Below are positions 7,289 to 15,518 of a stretch of DNA of 35,222 nucleotides, in pieces. Origin of the DNA: Bryobacterales bacterium (lineage in GTDB: Bacteria; Acidobacteriota; Terriglobia; Bryobacterales; Bryobacteraceae); the NCBI GenBank assembly GCA_003166865.1, contig PMUP01000088.1:1-35222 (forward strand), given 5' to 3'. Within the stretch, counting starts at the first letter, position 1. Every line of letters begins with the position of its first letter. The notes beneath the pieces were generated by a model, which was not told where the DNA came from, did no database searches, and saw only the letters and a list, made by a program, of their open reading frames with translations. A program made the translations under genes and the position numbers.

Positions 7289-9949
7289 ATGACTCAAGCG
7301 GCCAGCGCTCGGGCTGCCAATTACGTACTGACGTTGGAAGAGATCGGCCATCTCGCGGCCGAGGGCGGAAAGCCCGCTGAGACGCTCATGAACGTCGTCG
7401 CTTTGATCGCCGGGCGCTTTCAGACCGACGTCTGCTCCGCGTATCTTCTGGAGCCCGACCGCGCGAATCTTGTGCTGGCGGCTACTCTTGGACTTCGCCC
7501 GAAATGCATCGGCACTCTTCGCATGGCGCTGAACGAAGGTCTCGCGGGTCTGGTTGCCGAGCAGGTGCGGCCGGTGGCCGTCGAGCATGCCACCAGTCAT
7601 CATCGTTTCAAATATTTCAGCGAAGCCGGCGAAGAGTCCTACCAGTCGTTTTGCGGTGTTCCGCTGATCGACCAGGGCGTCTTGCAAGGCGTGTTGGTGG
7701 TTCAAACCATCGAAGCCCGCGCCTTCACCGACGACGAAGTGCAGATGCTGGTGGAAGCCGCCGCGCAGGTCGGACCGGTGGTGAGCGAAGCGCGCGCGCT
7801 GGATCGATTCATCGCGCCCGTGCAAGAGCGCCTCTGGTCGCTCGCCCGCAATCTCTGGTGGAGCTGGGATAACGATTCCACCAGCCTGTTCCGCGACCTC
7901 GACCCGGTGCGCTTTCGGCAGTTGAATCACAATCCGATCGCGCTGCTGTCCGAGATCCCGCTGGCGAAGCTCGAGCGGCGCGCCGGCGAGCTCGTACTGC
8001 ACGGCCGCATCAATTACGCCTATCGCCGCCAGCAAGAGTATTTGCGCGCGGATCGCACCTGGGGCGCTACACGTGCCGGCGTATTGCGGCCGCGGCCGGT
8101 GGCGTACTTTTCGGCCGAGTTCGGGCTGCACGAGTCTTTACCGATTTACTCTGGCGGCTTGGGCGTGCTCGCGGGCGATCACATCAAGAGTGCGTCCGAC
8201 CTCGATATCCCGCTGGTCGGAATCGGCCTGTTCTACAGTCAAGGCTATTTCCGGCAGCGCCTGGATCGGCAGGGCTGGCAGCAGGAACAATACTTGCAAA
8301 ACGACGTGAGTCAGCTTCCCATGGAGCCGGCCATCGGCAAGAACGGCGAGCCTGTGGCTGTGGAGCTGGAGACTCGCAGCGGCATTATCCGCGCGAAGGT
8401 GTGGCGGGTGAAAGTAGGCCGGTGCGACCTGCTGTTGCTCGATTCAAATGTGGAGGGCAATGCTCCCGAGGATCGCCAGCTCACGTCGCGCCTCTATGGC
8501 GGCGATGGCCGCGAGCGAATCCGCCAGGAGTTGCTGCTCGGCGTGGGCGGATTCCGCGCCCTCAAAGCCATGGGCATCACGCCTTCGGTCCTGCACCTGA
8601 ACGAGGGTCACAGCGGATTTGCCGTGCTGGAAGCTATCGCCAGCCGTATGCAAGAAGAGGGACTCACTTTCGATCAAGCCGTGCCGCGCGTTTCCCGCGA
8701 GGTGGTTTTCACCACGCACACGCCCGTGCCCGCCGGTCACGACCGATTTAACGGGGGACTCATCGAGGAGCATCTGGGTCCGCTGCGCGAGCGGTTGGGC
8801 CTTTCCGATGGCCAGCTCATGGACCTCGGCCGCGAGATCTCAGGCAACGAGTTTGAGGAATTTTGCATGACCGTCTTGGGTCTGAAGCTGTCGCGGCGCG
8901 CCAACGCCGTCTCGGCCCTGCACGGCGAAGTTTCCCGCGCGATGTGGACTGGCCTCTATCCCGACAAACTCGAAGACGAAGTGCCGATCGGGCACATCAC
9001 CAACGGCGTGCACGTGCCCACCTGGCTTGCGCCGCAAATGTTCCGGCTCTATGATCGACACCTTGGCAACGGATGGCACGAGCACAGCGGCGAATCGCGG
9101 ATCTGGGAAGGAATCGAAAACGTCGACGATGGCGAGCTGTGGGAGACGCACGGAGCCCTGAAGCAGCGGCTGCTCGAGTTCATGCGCCGCCGGGCGGTGG
9201 ATCAAGCCGAACTCCGTGGCGAATCGCCCGACACTCTGCAAAGGCTCAGCCGCGTGTTCAGTCCGGACGCGCTTACCATCGGATTCGCGCGGCGCTTCGC
9301 CACCTACAAGCGCGCCAACTTGATTCTCGCCGATATCGAAAAGCTGGCTTTGATGGTCAACGATCCCAAACGCCCCGTGCAGTTTGTGTTTGCCGGAAAG
9401 GCGCACCCGCGCGATGAGCCCGGCAAGCGAGTTTTGCAGCAAATTGCAGAGTTAATGCGTGATCCGCAGTTCTCCGACAAGTTTGTCTTCGTCGAGGATT
9501 ACGATATCAACGTCGGCCGGCTCTTCGTTCAAGGCGTCGACGTATGGCTCAACAATCCGCGGCGTCCGCTGGAGGCCTCGGGCACCAGCGGCCAAAAAGT
9601 CGTGTTGAACGGAGGCCTCAATCTTTCCGTCCTGGATGGCTGGTGGGCCGAGGCATACGACGGGTTCAACGGATTCGCCATCGGCACCGGCCGAACGCAT
9701 TCCAACATGAATGTTCACGACACGCGCGACGGCGACGATCTCTACCGCGTGCTGCGCGAGGAAGTGATCCCGCTGTACTACCAGCGCGACCGGGACGGCT
9801 TGCCCCGCGGCTGGATTAAGCGCATGAAACGCACCATTCGCACGCTGGGCTGGCGCTTTAACGCCAATCGCATGGTGATGGATTACACGCTGAAATGTTA
9901 TGTCCCCGCCGCGGGCGGCACGTCAAGCGAGATGAACTCGCACGGCTAG
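7289..9949 (+). CDS. glgP: Alpha-glucan (glycogen) phosphorylase with N-terminal PtsP-like GAF domain
   Basis: An 886-residue protein starting at the ATG at 7289, chosen because AGGGAG (7275-7280) sits eight bases upstream; the frame is open back to 7217 but has no such site there. Residues ~20-160 form a GAF domain that closely resembles the one in PtsP (nitrogen-PTS enzyme I), with DVCSAYLLEPD, GLRPK, LNEGLAGLVAE, HHRFKYF and GVPLIDQGVLQGVLVVQ. A DUF3417-type segment follows (LWSLARNLWWSWDND), then the phosphorylase core (SAEFGLHESLPIYSGGLGVL). The PLP lysine is Lys770 in EASGTSGQKVVLNGGLN. The enzyme releases glucose-1-phosphate from alpha-glucans. It belongs to the shorter actinobacterial/Thermotoga-like phosphorylase branch. 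The GAF domain suggests allosteric control by a small ligand. Confidence 0.93.
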   Translation: MTQAASARAANYVLTLEEIGHLAAEGGKPAETLMNVVALIAGRFQTDVCSAYLLEPDRANLVLAATLGLRPKCIGTLRMALNEGLAGLVAEQVRPVAVEHATSHHRFKYFSEAGEESYQSFCGVPLIDQGVLQGVLVVQTIEARAFTDDEVQMLVEAAAQVGPVVSEARALDRFIAPVQERLWSLARNLWWSWDNDSTSLFRDLDPVRFRQLNHNPIALLSEIPLAKLERRAGELVLHGRINYAYRRQQEYLRADRTWGATRAGVLRPRPVAYFSAEFGLHESLPIYSGGLGVLAGDHIKSASDLDIPLVGIGLFYSQGYFRQRLDRQGWQQEQYLQNDVSQLPMEPAIGKNGEPVAVELETRSGIIRAKVWRVKVGRCDLLLLDSNVEGNAPEDRQLTSRLYGGDGRERIRQELLLGVGGFRALKAMGITPSVLHLNEGHSGFAVLEAIASRMQEEGLTFDQAVPRVSREVVFTTHTPVPAGHDRFNGGLIEEHLGPLRERLGLSDGQLMDLGREISGNEFEEFCMTVLGLKLSRRANAVSALHGEVSRAMWTGLYPDKLEDEVPIGHITNGVHVPTWLAPQMFRLYDRHLGNGWHEHSGESRIWEGIENVDDGELWETHGALKQRLLEFMRRRAVDQAELRGESPDTLQRLSRVFSPDALTIGFARRFATYKRANLILADIEKLALMVNDPKRPVQFVFAGKAHPRDEPGKRVLQQIAELMRDPQFSDKFVFVEDYDINVGRLFVQGVDVWLNNPRRPLEASGTSGQKVVLNGGLNLSVLDGWWAEAYDGFNGFAIGTGRTHSNMNVHDTRDGDDLYRVLREEVIPLYYQRDRDGLPRGWIKRMKRTIRTLGWRFNANRMVMDYTLKCYVPAAGGTSSEMNSHG

Positions 9950-10626
9950 TGCTTACTGGAGCGCTTCTTCATCCACCAGCCCGCCAGTAGCACGCCAATC
10001 GCGCCGGCCCCTTCCGCCGAGTAGCGCAACGTCACGCTGGGCGTGAACCTTTGCACAACAAACGCGTCGGTCATAATCATTTGCCCGGCGACTCTCCCGA
10101 GCAGCGCGGCTCCGATGTAAACGATCACTTGATATCTGTCCATCAAGGCTGCGAGCAGCCCACTCGCAAAGACCACCAGCGGTATGCTGATACCCAGTCC
10201 GAATAATAGAAGCGCGAAATTGCCCTGCGCGAGTGCGCCGACGGCCAGGATATTGTCGGTGGACATAGTCACATCGGCGACGATGATGAACCACATCGCC
10301 TTCCAAAACCCCGCCAGGCGCCCTGTCGAAGACTCCAGCAGGGGCTCTTCGCGAAAAAGATTGAGCGCGATCCAAAGAATCGCGACTCCACCGATCACCT
10401 GGAGAAATTTGACGTGCAGCAAACGCGTCACGAAAAAGGCGGCTGTGACCAGCGCAATCACGGCGCAAGCGGCTCCGGCGATCAGGGCCCGCTTCCGCAA
10501 CTCTGGCGGGACTGACTTGGCGGCTGCGGCGATCACCACCGCGTTGTCGCCGCTCAAGGTTAAGTCAACCACCACGATCGAGAGCAGACTCAGAATGAAC
10601 TGCCAATGCTGGTGGAGTAAACTCAA
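9946..10626 (-). CDS. TerC family integral membrane protein (YjbE type)
   Basis: A 226-residue polytopic membrane protein with about seven TM segments. It has the two diagnostic half-repeats DLTLSGDNAVVIAAA and DVTMSTDNILAVGALA, whose acidic residues lie in the membrane and are thought to handle metal ions. Relatives (TerC/YkoY/Alx) are linked to manganese or calcium export and to metalation of secreted enzymes. The only plausible start is a TTG at 10626. A TAGAAT hexamer lies six bases upstream, so the mRNA may be leaderless. I looked for a yybP-ykoY manganese riboswitch in the 123-base gap upstream and saw none. The gene converges on glgP, the two stop codons sharing a CTAG. Confidence 0.88.
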   Translation of the reverse strand: MSLLHQHWQFILSLLSIVVVDLTLSGDNAVVIAAAAKSVPPELRKRALIAGAACAVIALVTAAFFVTRLLHVKFLQVIGGVAILWIALNLFREEPLLESSTGRLAGFWKAMWFIIVADVTMSTDNILAVGALAQGNFALLLFGLGISIPLVVFASGLLAALMDRYQVIVYIGAALLGRVAGQMIMTDAFVVQRFTPSVTLRYSAEGAGAIGVLLAGWWMKKRSSKH

Positions 10627-10749
10627 ACGCCAATTCTAGCGTGCTTGAGCAGGGCGAACGCGCCTAGGCAACGTGCGATCTACTAATCGCAGCGCAGCGC
10701 GATCTGCGACCCACGTCCCACGACCATCTAGTACGATGAAGGTATCCCC

Positions 10750-13542
10750 ATGGGTGCCGCAAGCGTGGACGTGAAGAAAACTGTCAATCTGCCTCGAACC
10801 GATTTCCCAATGAAAGCGAATCTGGCTCAAATGGAGCCGAAAACGTTGCTTCGCTGGGACGCCGAGGATCTGTACGCGAAGATTCGCGCCGCGCGCGCTG
10901 GACGCCCGATGTACGTGCTGCACGATGGGCCGCCTTACGCCAACGGCAACATTCACCTGGGTCACGCGCTCAACAAAATCCTGAAGGATTTTATCGTCAA
11001 GCTCAAAACCATGGAGGGCTACGATTCGCCGTACGTCCCGGGCTGGGATTGCCACGGCCTGCCAATCGAGATCAAAGTCGACAACGAACTGGGCGCGCGC
11101 AAAGCGCAAATGACCACGGCGCAGATCCGCGCTGAGTGCCGCAAATACGCCGCGAAGTATGTCGATCTGCAGCGCGCCGATTTCATCCGCCTTGGCATTC
11201 TGGGGCAATGGCAGGATCCGTACCTCACCATGAGCCCGCAATACGAGGCGGTGATCGCGGGCGCGTTTGTTGAATTCCTGGACCGTGGCTACGTCTACAA
11301 AGGTCTGAAGACCGTGAACTGGTGCATCCACGATCGCACCGCGCTGGCTGAGGCTGAAATCGAATATGAGGAGCACACCAGCCCGTCCATCTGGGTGCGG
11401 TTTGCTCTGACGTCGGATCCGGCGTCGATCGATCCTTCGCTCCGCGGCCGAAGCGTCTACGGCCTGATCTGGACCACCACGCCCTGGACCATTCCGGCCA
11501 ACGTCGCCATTGCCTTTCATCCGAAGTTTGAATATGTCGCAGTCGACGTGGATGGCGCGGTCTACATCGTCGCGCTGGAATTGCTGAAAATCACCGCGGA
11601 GAAACTCGGTTGGGACAATCCGAAGGTCGTCGCCGCTTTCCCCGGCGCGAAGCTCGAAGGCGCTATCTTCCGTCATCCATTTCTCGATCGCGATTCGCTT
11701 GGGATTCTTGCCGATCACGTCACGCTGGAGCAGGGCACTGGCGCCGTCCATACCGCGCCTGGCCACGGTCAAGAGGATTTCGAGGTCGGAGTTAAGTACG
11801 GGCTTCCGGTGTACTGCCCGGTTGATCCCGCCGGACGCTTCTATCATGCCGAAGGCGCGGCGGGCCGGCTTCCCGAGGAGATCATCGGCAAAACGGTTTG
11901 GCAAGCGAACCCCATCGTTACCGAACTTCTGAAATCGCATGGAGCGCTGCTTGGCGAAGAAAAGATCAAGCACAGTTACCCGCATTGCTGGCGCTGCCAC
12001 AACTCGACAATTTTTCGCGCCACCGAGCAATGGTTCGTCGGAATGGAGCGCAACGATCTTCGCGCGCGCACGCTGAAAGCCATCCAGGACGTGAAGTGGA
12101 TGCCCGCGTGGGGCCAGGAGCGCATGTCCAACATGATCGCGACGCGGCCGGATTGGTGCATCTCGCGCCAGCGCGTCTGGGGCGTTCCAATCATCGCGTT
12201 CTATTGCGAGAATTGTCAGGAGCCGATGACGGATCGCAAAGTTCTCGATCATGTTGTTGAGCTCTTCCGCGAGCACACGGCGGATGCCTGGTATGAACGC
12301 TCGGCCGCGGAGCTGATTGGTTCAGCAGTTGCCTGCGCGCGTTGCGGCGGACGCGAATTCCGCAAAGAGTCCGATATCCTCGATGTCTGGTTCGATTCCG
12401 GCTCTAGCCACCTTGCGGTGTTAACGCCGGAGAATGGCCTGCCCTGGCCATCCGACATGTATCTCGAGGGCGGCGATCAATACCGCGGCTGGTTTCACAG
12501 CTCGCTGCTGATTGGCGTCGCCCTCAAAGGCTCGGCGCCGTATCGCGAATGCGCCACCAACGGCTGGACTCTCGATGAACAAGGCCGCGCCATGTCCAAG
12601 TCACTGGGCATCGGTGTCGAGCCCGAGGAAGTGATCTCGAAGTTTGGCGCTGACGTCCTGCGTTTGTGGGTATCGTCGGTCGATTTTGTTGAAGACGTCC
12701 GGCTTTCAGACACCATCCTGAAACGGGTGAGCGAAGCCTACGTCAAGTTTCGCAATAACATTTTCAAAAACCTGCTCGGAAATTTATATGACTTTAATCC
12801 GGACGCTGACGCCATTCCCGGCGGTGAGCTCTTGGAGATCGATCAATGGATTCTTCTAAAAACAGAAGAAGTAGTCGCGAAATGCCGCGCCTGGTATGAC
12901 GAATATGCGTTTCATAAAGTCTACCGTGCGGTTTACGATTTCGCCACCACAGAACTGAGTGCCGTCTGGGTTGATATCGCAAAAGACCGCCTGTACACTG
13001 CCGGCCCCCGCTCGCGCGCCCGTCGTTCCGCTCAAACGGCCGCGTACCGCATCGTCTACGCGCTGGTTCGGCTGCTCGCGCCGCTGCTGTCCTTCACAAC
13101 AGAAGAGGTCTGGGGCTATCTCTCGAAACCCGCCGGCAGCCCGGAGAGCGTACATCTCGCCCTTTTGCCGGAAGCGGATGAACTGGCGCAAGGCATCACC
13201 GAGAAGAACCTTGCAAAGTGGAACGCAGTGATGACGGTCCGCGACGACGTACTGAAGAAGCTTGAGATTGAACGAGCGGAGAAACGCGTCGGCAAATCAC
13301 TGGAAGCGAAAGCGATCGTGACAGCGCCGGACCCTCTCTACCCATTGCTTCAGGCATGTGCGGCAGATCTACCTGCCGTCTTCATTGTGTCCCAAGTGGA
13401 GCTCCGAGAAGGAGCCTATTCCATCGAAATCCAGGCTGCTGATGGAGTTAAATGCGAACGTTGCTGGAAATACACACTGGATGTGGGAAGTAATCCGGAA
13501 TTCCCGACGCTCTGCGCGGCTTGCAGTGATGCCATCAAATAG
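10750..13542 (+). CDS. ileS: Isoleucyl-tRNA synthetase
   Basis: A 930-residue class I synthetase that charges tRNA-Ile. The HIGH motif is HLGH at residues 69-72 in GNIHLGHALNK. The KMSKS loop is AMSKS at 614-618, with Ala replacing the first Lys as in some IleS enzymes. The editing domain region contains WTTTPWTIPANVA. A C-terminal zinc finger has Cys902, Cys905, Cys922 and Cys925 (CERC...CAAC), typical of the bacterial type. Length is normal. Its 3' end overlaps lspA by 14 bases, giving a translationally coupled ileS-lspA-lgt run; ileS-lspA linkage is common in bacteria. A weak -10-like TACGAT at 10732-10737 precedes the start, but no clear ribosome site is visible. Confidence 0.97.
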   Translation: MGAASVDVKKTVNLPRTDFPMKANLAQMEPKTLLRWDAEDLYAKIRAARAGRPMYVLHDGPPYANGNIHLGHALNKILKDFIVKLKTMEGYDSPYVPGWDCHGLPIEIKVDNELGARKAQMTTAQIRAECRKYAAKYVDLQRADFIRLGILGQWQDPYLTMSPQYEAVIAGAFVEFLDRGYVYKGLKTVNWCIHDRTALAEAEIEYEEHTSPSIWVRFALTSDPASIDPSLRGRSVYGLIWTTTPWTIPANVAIAFHPKFEYVAVDVDGAVYIVALELLKITAEKLGWDNPKVVAAFPGAKLEGAIFRHPFLDRDSLGILADHVTLEQGTGAVHTAPGHGQEDFEVGVKYGLPVYCPVDPAGRFYHAEGAAGRLPEEIIGKTVWQANPIVTELLKSHGALLGEEKIKHSYPHCWRCHNSTIFRATEQWFVGMERNDLRARTLKAIQDVKWMPAWGQERMSNMIATRPDWCISRQRVWGVPIIAFYCENCQEPMTDRKVLDHVVELFREHTADAWYERSAAELIGSAVACARCGGREFRKESDILDVWFDSGSSHLAVLTPENGLPWPSDMYLEGGDQYRGWFHSSLLIGVALKGSAPYRECATNGWTLDEQGRAMSKSLGIGVEPEEVISKFGADVLRLWVSSVDFVEDVRLSDTILKRVSEAYVKFRNNIFKNLLGNLYDFNPDADAIPGGELLEIDQWILLKTEEVVAKCRAWYDEYAFHKVYRAVYDFATTELSAVWVDIAKDRLYTAGPRSRARRSAQTAAYRIVYALVRLLAPLLSFTTEEVWGYLSKPAGSPESVHLALLPEADELAQGITEKNLAKWNAVMTVRDDVLKKLEIERAEKRVGKSLEAKAIVTAPDPLYPLLQACAADLPAVFIVSQVELREGAYSIEIQAADGVKCERCWKYTLDVGSNPEFPTLCAACSDAIK

Positions 13543-14044
13543 AAGGCTGTTCCCTTTTCTCATCGCCGCAGTGGTCGTAGTATTGGACCGGCTCACCAAA
13601 GTGATTATCAAGGCGCACGTTTCCGCCTTCGATTCGATCACTGTAATTCCGGGGCTGCTCAACATTGTCCATACGGAAAACCCGGGCATCGCATTCGGTA
13701 TGCTTTCGAACGCCTCCGGCGCTTGGCGTGGCATTTTGCTGATCGGATTCTCGTCGGCTGTATTGATCGCGATCTCGGCCGTGCTTCTGCGTGGCCAGAT
13801 GGATGCGTGGCTTCGTGCCGGGCTAGGGTTCATCCTGGGAGGCGCGTTCGGAAACCTGTATGATCGAATTGTCAACGGCACGGTGACCGATTTCGTTGAA
13901 GCGCACGCCGGACAGCATTACTTTCCGGCTTTCAATGTGGCCGATAGCGCGATTACGGTTGGCGCGTGCCTGCTGCTGTTGGATATGTGGTGGGCTAGGG
14001 AGCGGAAAGTCAGTCATGTTTCCGAAGTTAATATCGATCGGTAG
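13529..14044 (+). CDS. lspA: Lipoprotein signal peptidase (signal peptidase II)
   Basis: A 171-residue membrane aspartyl protease that removes signal peptides from prolipoproteins after lipidation. Four TM segments are evident. Conserved blocks are NPGIAFGM, GGAFGNLYDRIVNGTVTDF and FPAFNVADSAITVG, with the catalytic pair Asp121 and Asp139. The ATG at 13529 was chosen because the family normally begins just before the first TM segment; the frame is open further upstream inside ileS. It overlaps ileS by 14 bases and lgt by 29 bases. It works with the following gene in the same pathway. Confidence 0.95.
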   Translation: MPSNRRLFPFLIAAVVVVLDRLTKVIIKAHVSAFDSITVIPGLLNIVHTENPGIAFGMLSNASGAWRGILLIGFSSAVLIAISAVLLRGQMDAWLRAGLGFILGGAFGNLYDRIVNGTVTDFVEAHAGQHYFPAFNVADSAITVGACLLLLDMWWARERKVSHVSEVNIDR

Positions 14045-14819
14045 TTTCTTTATTCCCACTTACGGGACCCTGGTCGCCATCGGGTTTCTCGCGGCCTTAT
14101 GGGTGGTCACTCGCTTGGCGAAGCGAGCCAAGCTCCCCTCCGAGCGAGTCACCAATCTCGCCATCTACTGCGCGCTCGCCGGGCTCGCCGGCGCGAAGCT
14201 GTTCATGATCCTGTTCGATTTCAAGGCGTACTGGAACGATCTGGGTTCACTCTTCTCCCTGACCACTCTACAAGCCGCCGGCGTTTACCAAGGTGGTTTC
14301 GTAGTGGCTTTCGCGGTCGCCCTGCTGTACATGCGCCGCCAACATTTGCCGATTCTTGCGACTTGCGACGTATTCGCGCCCGGCATCGCGCTCGGCCAAG
14401 CCATCGGCCGCATCGGCTGTTTCTCGGCGGGCTGCTGCTGGGGCCTTGCGGCGCATGTGCCCTGGGCAGTGACGTTCCACAACCCCCAAGCAGCCGAACT
14501 CACCGGCGTTCCGCTCGGCATTCCGCTGCATCCCACGCAGCTTTACGAATCGGTCGCCGACGCGCTCATCTTTCTGTTCCTATATTTGCGGATCGGCAGG
14601 ACCCATACCGCGGGCGCCATTTTCGGTTGGTACCTAGCTCTTTATTCGGCCGCGCGCTTTGTCATCGAGTTCTTCCGCTTCCACGAGCAGGGCCTGCACT
14701 TGGGCCTCTCTTATACGCAGTGGATTTCACTAGCGACCCTGGCGGCCGGAGTTACGTTACTGAGCTCTTCCATTTTTCGATCGCAGCCAGCAGCGTTCGC
14801 GAGGGGCAGGGCTTCGTGA
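14016..14819 (+). CDS. lgt: Prolipoprotein diacylglyceryl transferase
   Basis: A 267-residue membrane enzyme that transfers diacylglycerol from phosphatidylglycerol to the lipobox cysteine, the step before LspA. The signature GQAIGRIGCFSAGCCWG is present and the essential Arg of GRIG is kept. Near the C-terminus ARFVIEFFRF matches the second conserved Arg region. The position corresponding to the HGG of the E. coli enzyme reads YQGG, as non-His residues do in many distant homologues. The ATG at 14016 follows GGGAG at 13998-14002 and overlaps lspA by 29 bases. The last 68 bases overlap the convergent receiver gene on the other strand. Confidence 0.95.
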   Translation: MFPKLISIGSFFIPTYGTLVAIGFLAALWVVTRLAKRAKLPSERVTNLAIYCALAGLAGAKLFMILFDFKAYWNDLGSLFSLTTLQAAGVYQGGFVVAFAVALLYMRRQHLPILATCDVFAPGIALGQAIGRIGCFSAGCCWGLAAHVPWAVTFHNPQAAELTGVPLGIPLHPTQLYESVADALIFLFLYLRIGRTHTAGAIFGWYLALYSAARFVIEFFRFHEQGLHLGLSYTQWISLATLAAGVTLLSSSIFRSQPAAFARGRAS

Positions 14820-15087
14820 GGAACTCATCAACTGGCAGTGTTGGATCCACTTCTCCACCAGAAAGAACGATGATCCGCGCGGCGCCCGCGATCGCCTGAA
14901 TCAGTCGCAATCCATCTTCGGGCTCTGGAATGCTAAGGTCCATCACCACCACTGGACAACCGGTCCACCGCTCCAGCGCTTCGGATGCATTTTGGGCGGC
15001 CACCACCTCGTGACCGGCGTGCTCCAGAATCTGTTTGCGCATCTCCAATTGGATGGCGTCGTCTTCCACCACCAGAATGCGCGCCAT
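14752..15087 (-). CDS. Stand-alone response-regulator receiver domain
   Basis: A 111-residue single receiver domain. The acidic pair is Asp9/Asp10 (LVVEDDAI), the phospho-acceptor is Asp50 (VVVMDLSIP), Ser76 is in VLSGG and Lys92 in FLTKP. There is no output domain, so it would act by protein-protein contact like CheY or Spo0F; its kinase is not in the window. It is the last gene of the tldD-pmbA-DUF2393-like operon, its ATG sharing one base with the stop of the gene before (TGATG), so it is translationally coupled. Its last 68 bases lie antisense to the end of lgt. Confidence 0.9.
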   Translation of the reverse strand: MARILVVEDDAIQLEMRKQILEHAGHEVVAAQNASEALERWTGCPVVVMDLSIPEPEDGLRLIQAIAGAARIIVLSGGEVDPTLPVDEFLTKPCPSRTLLAAIEKWKSSVT

Positions 15088-15518
15088 CAGGCGAACTCGA
15101 TGCGTGCGATCACCAACTGCGGCATCTGGTTGTTCCAGCCTCCGGGGATGTCATCAAACGGCAGCCGGAACGCTCGCGTCTCGCCCGGCTTCAAGTCCGT
15201 TGCCACAATGGGCACGCGCTCCCGCAGGATCACTTCGCCATACGAGTTGTAAAACACGCAATAGACATCGGCACGCTGCACGGTGCGGCCACCGGCGTTG
15301 GTGATCTTGCCTTCGATCTCCGTCACCATCTGCTTCACGTAGCTCTCGGTGGCCTTCATGGTCACTTCGGTGAGCTGCAGATTGCGAAGGTACGCCTTGG
15401 CGTCAGCCGACAACGGCGCGGTTGCGGCCGCGGGCTGGGGGCGATTGACGAACCACAGCAATCCAGCGGCCAAGGCCACCGCGATCACCAGCACATAGAT
15501 GGCGGTCTTACTGCCCAC
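15087..15518 (-). CDS. Membrane-anchored DUF2393-like protein
   Basis: A 143-residue protein with one N-terminal TM segment (residues ~6-23), a Pro/Ala-rich linker and a beta-rich extracytoplasmic domain. Recognisable stretches are YLRNLQLTEVTMKATESY, EIEGKITNAGGRTVQRADVYC and GETRAFRLPFDDIPGGWN, which fit DUF2393/FxLYD-like beta-sandwich proteins. The molecular role is unknown. It lies between pmbA (11-base overlap) and the receiver gene (1-base overlap) in one operon. Confidence 0.75.
   Translation of the reverse strand: MGSKTAIYVLVIAVALAAGLLWFVNRPQPAAATAPLSADAKAYLRNLQLTEVTMKATESYVKQMVTEIEGKITNAGGRTVQRADVYCVFYNSYGEVILRERVPIVATDLKPGETRAFRLPFDDIPGGWNNQMPQLVIARIEFA

Noticed and set aside
10627-10749. 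Possible yybP-ykoY manganese riboswitch before the TerC-like gene
   Set aside because: The conserved riboswitch core sequences are absent and the gap is shared with the divergent ileS start.
10636-12276. 546-residue open frame on the minus strand inside ileS
   Set aside because: ileS is certain from motifs across its whole length; the antisense frame is low-complexity Arg/Ala/Val-rich sequence expected from high-GC codon use.
14280-14300. Lgt with YQGG instead of HGG near the position of the E. coli catalytic histidine
   Set aside because: The histidine is not universal in distant Lgt proteins, and all other signatures are intact, so this is not good evidence of an inactive enzyme.
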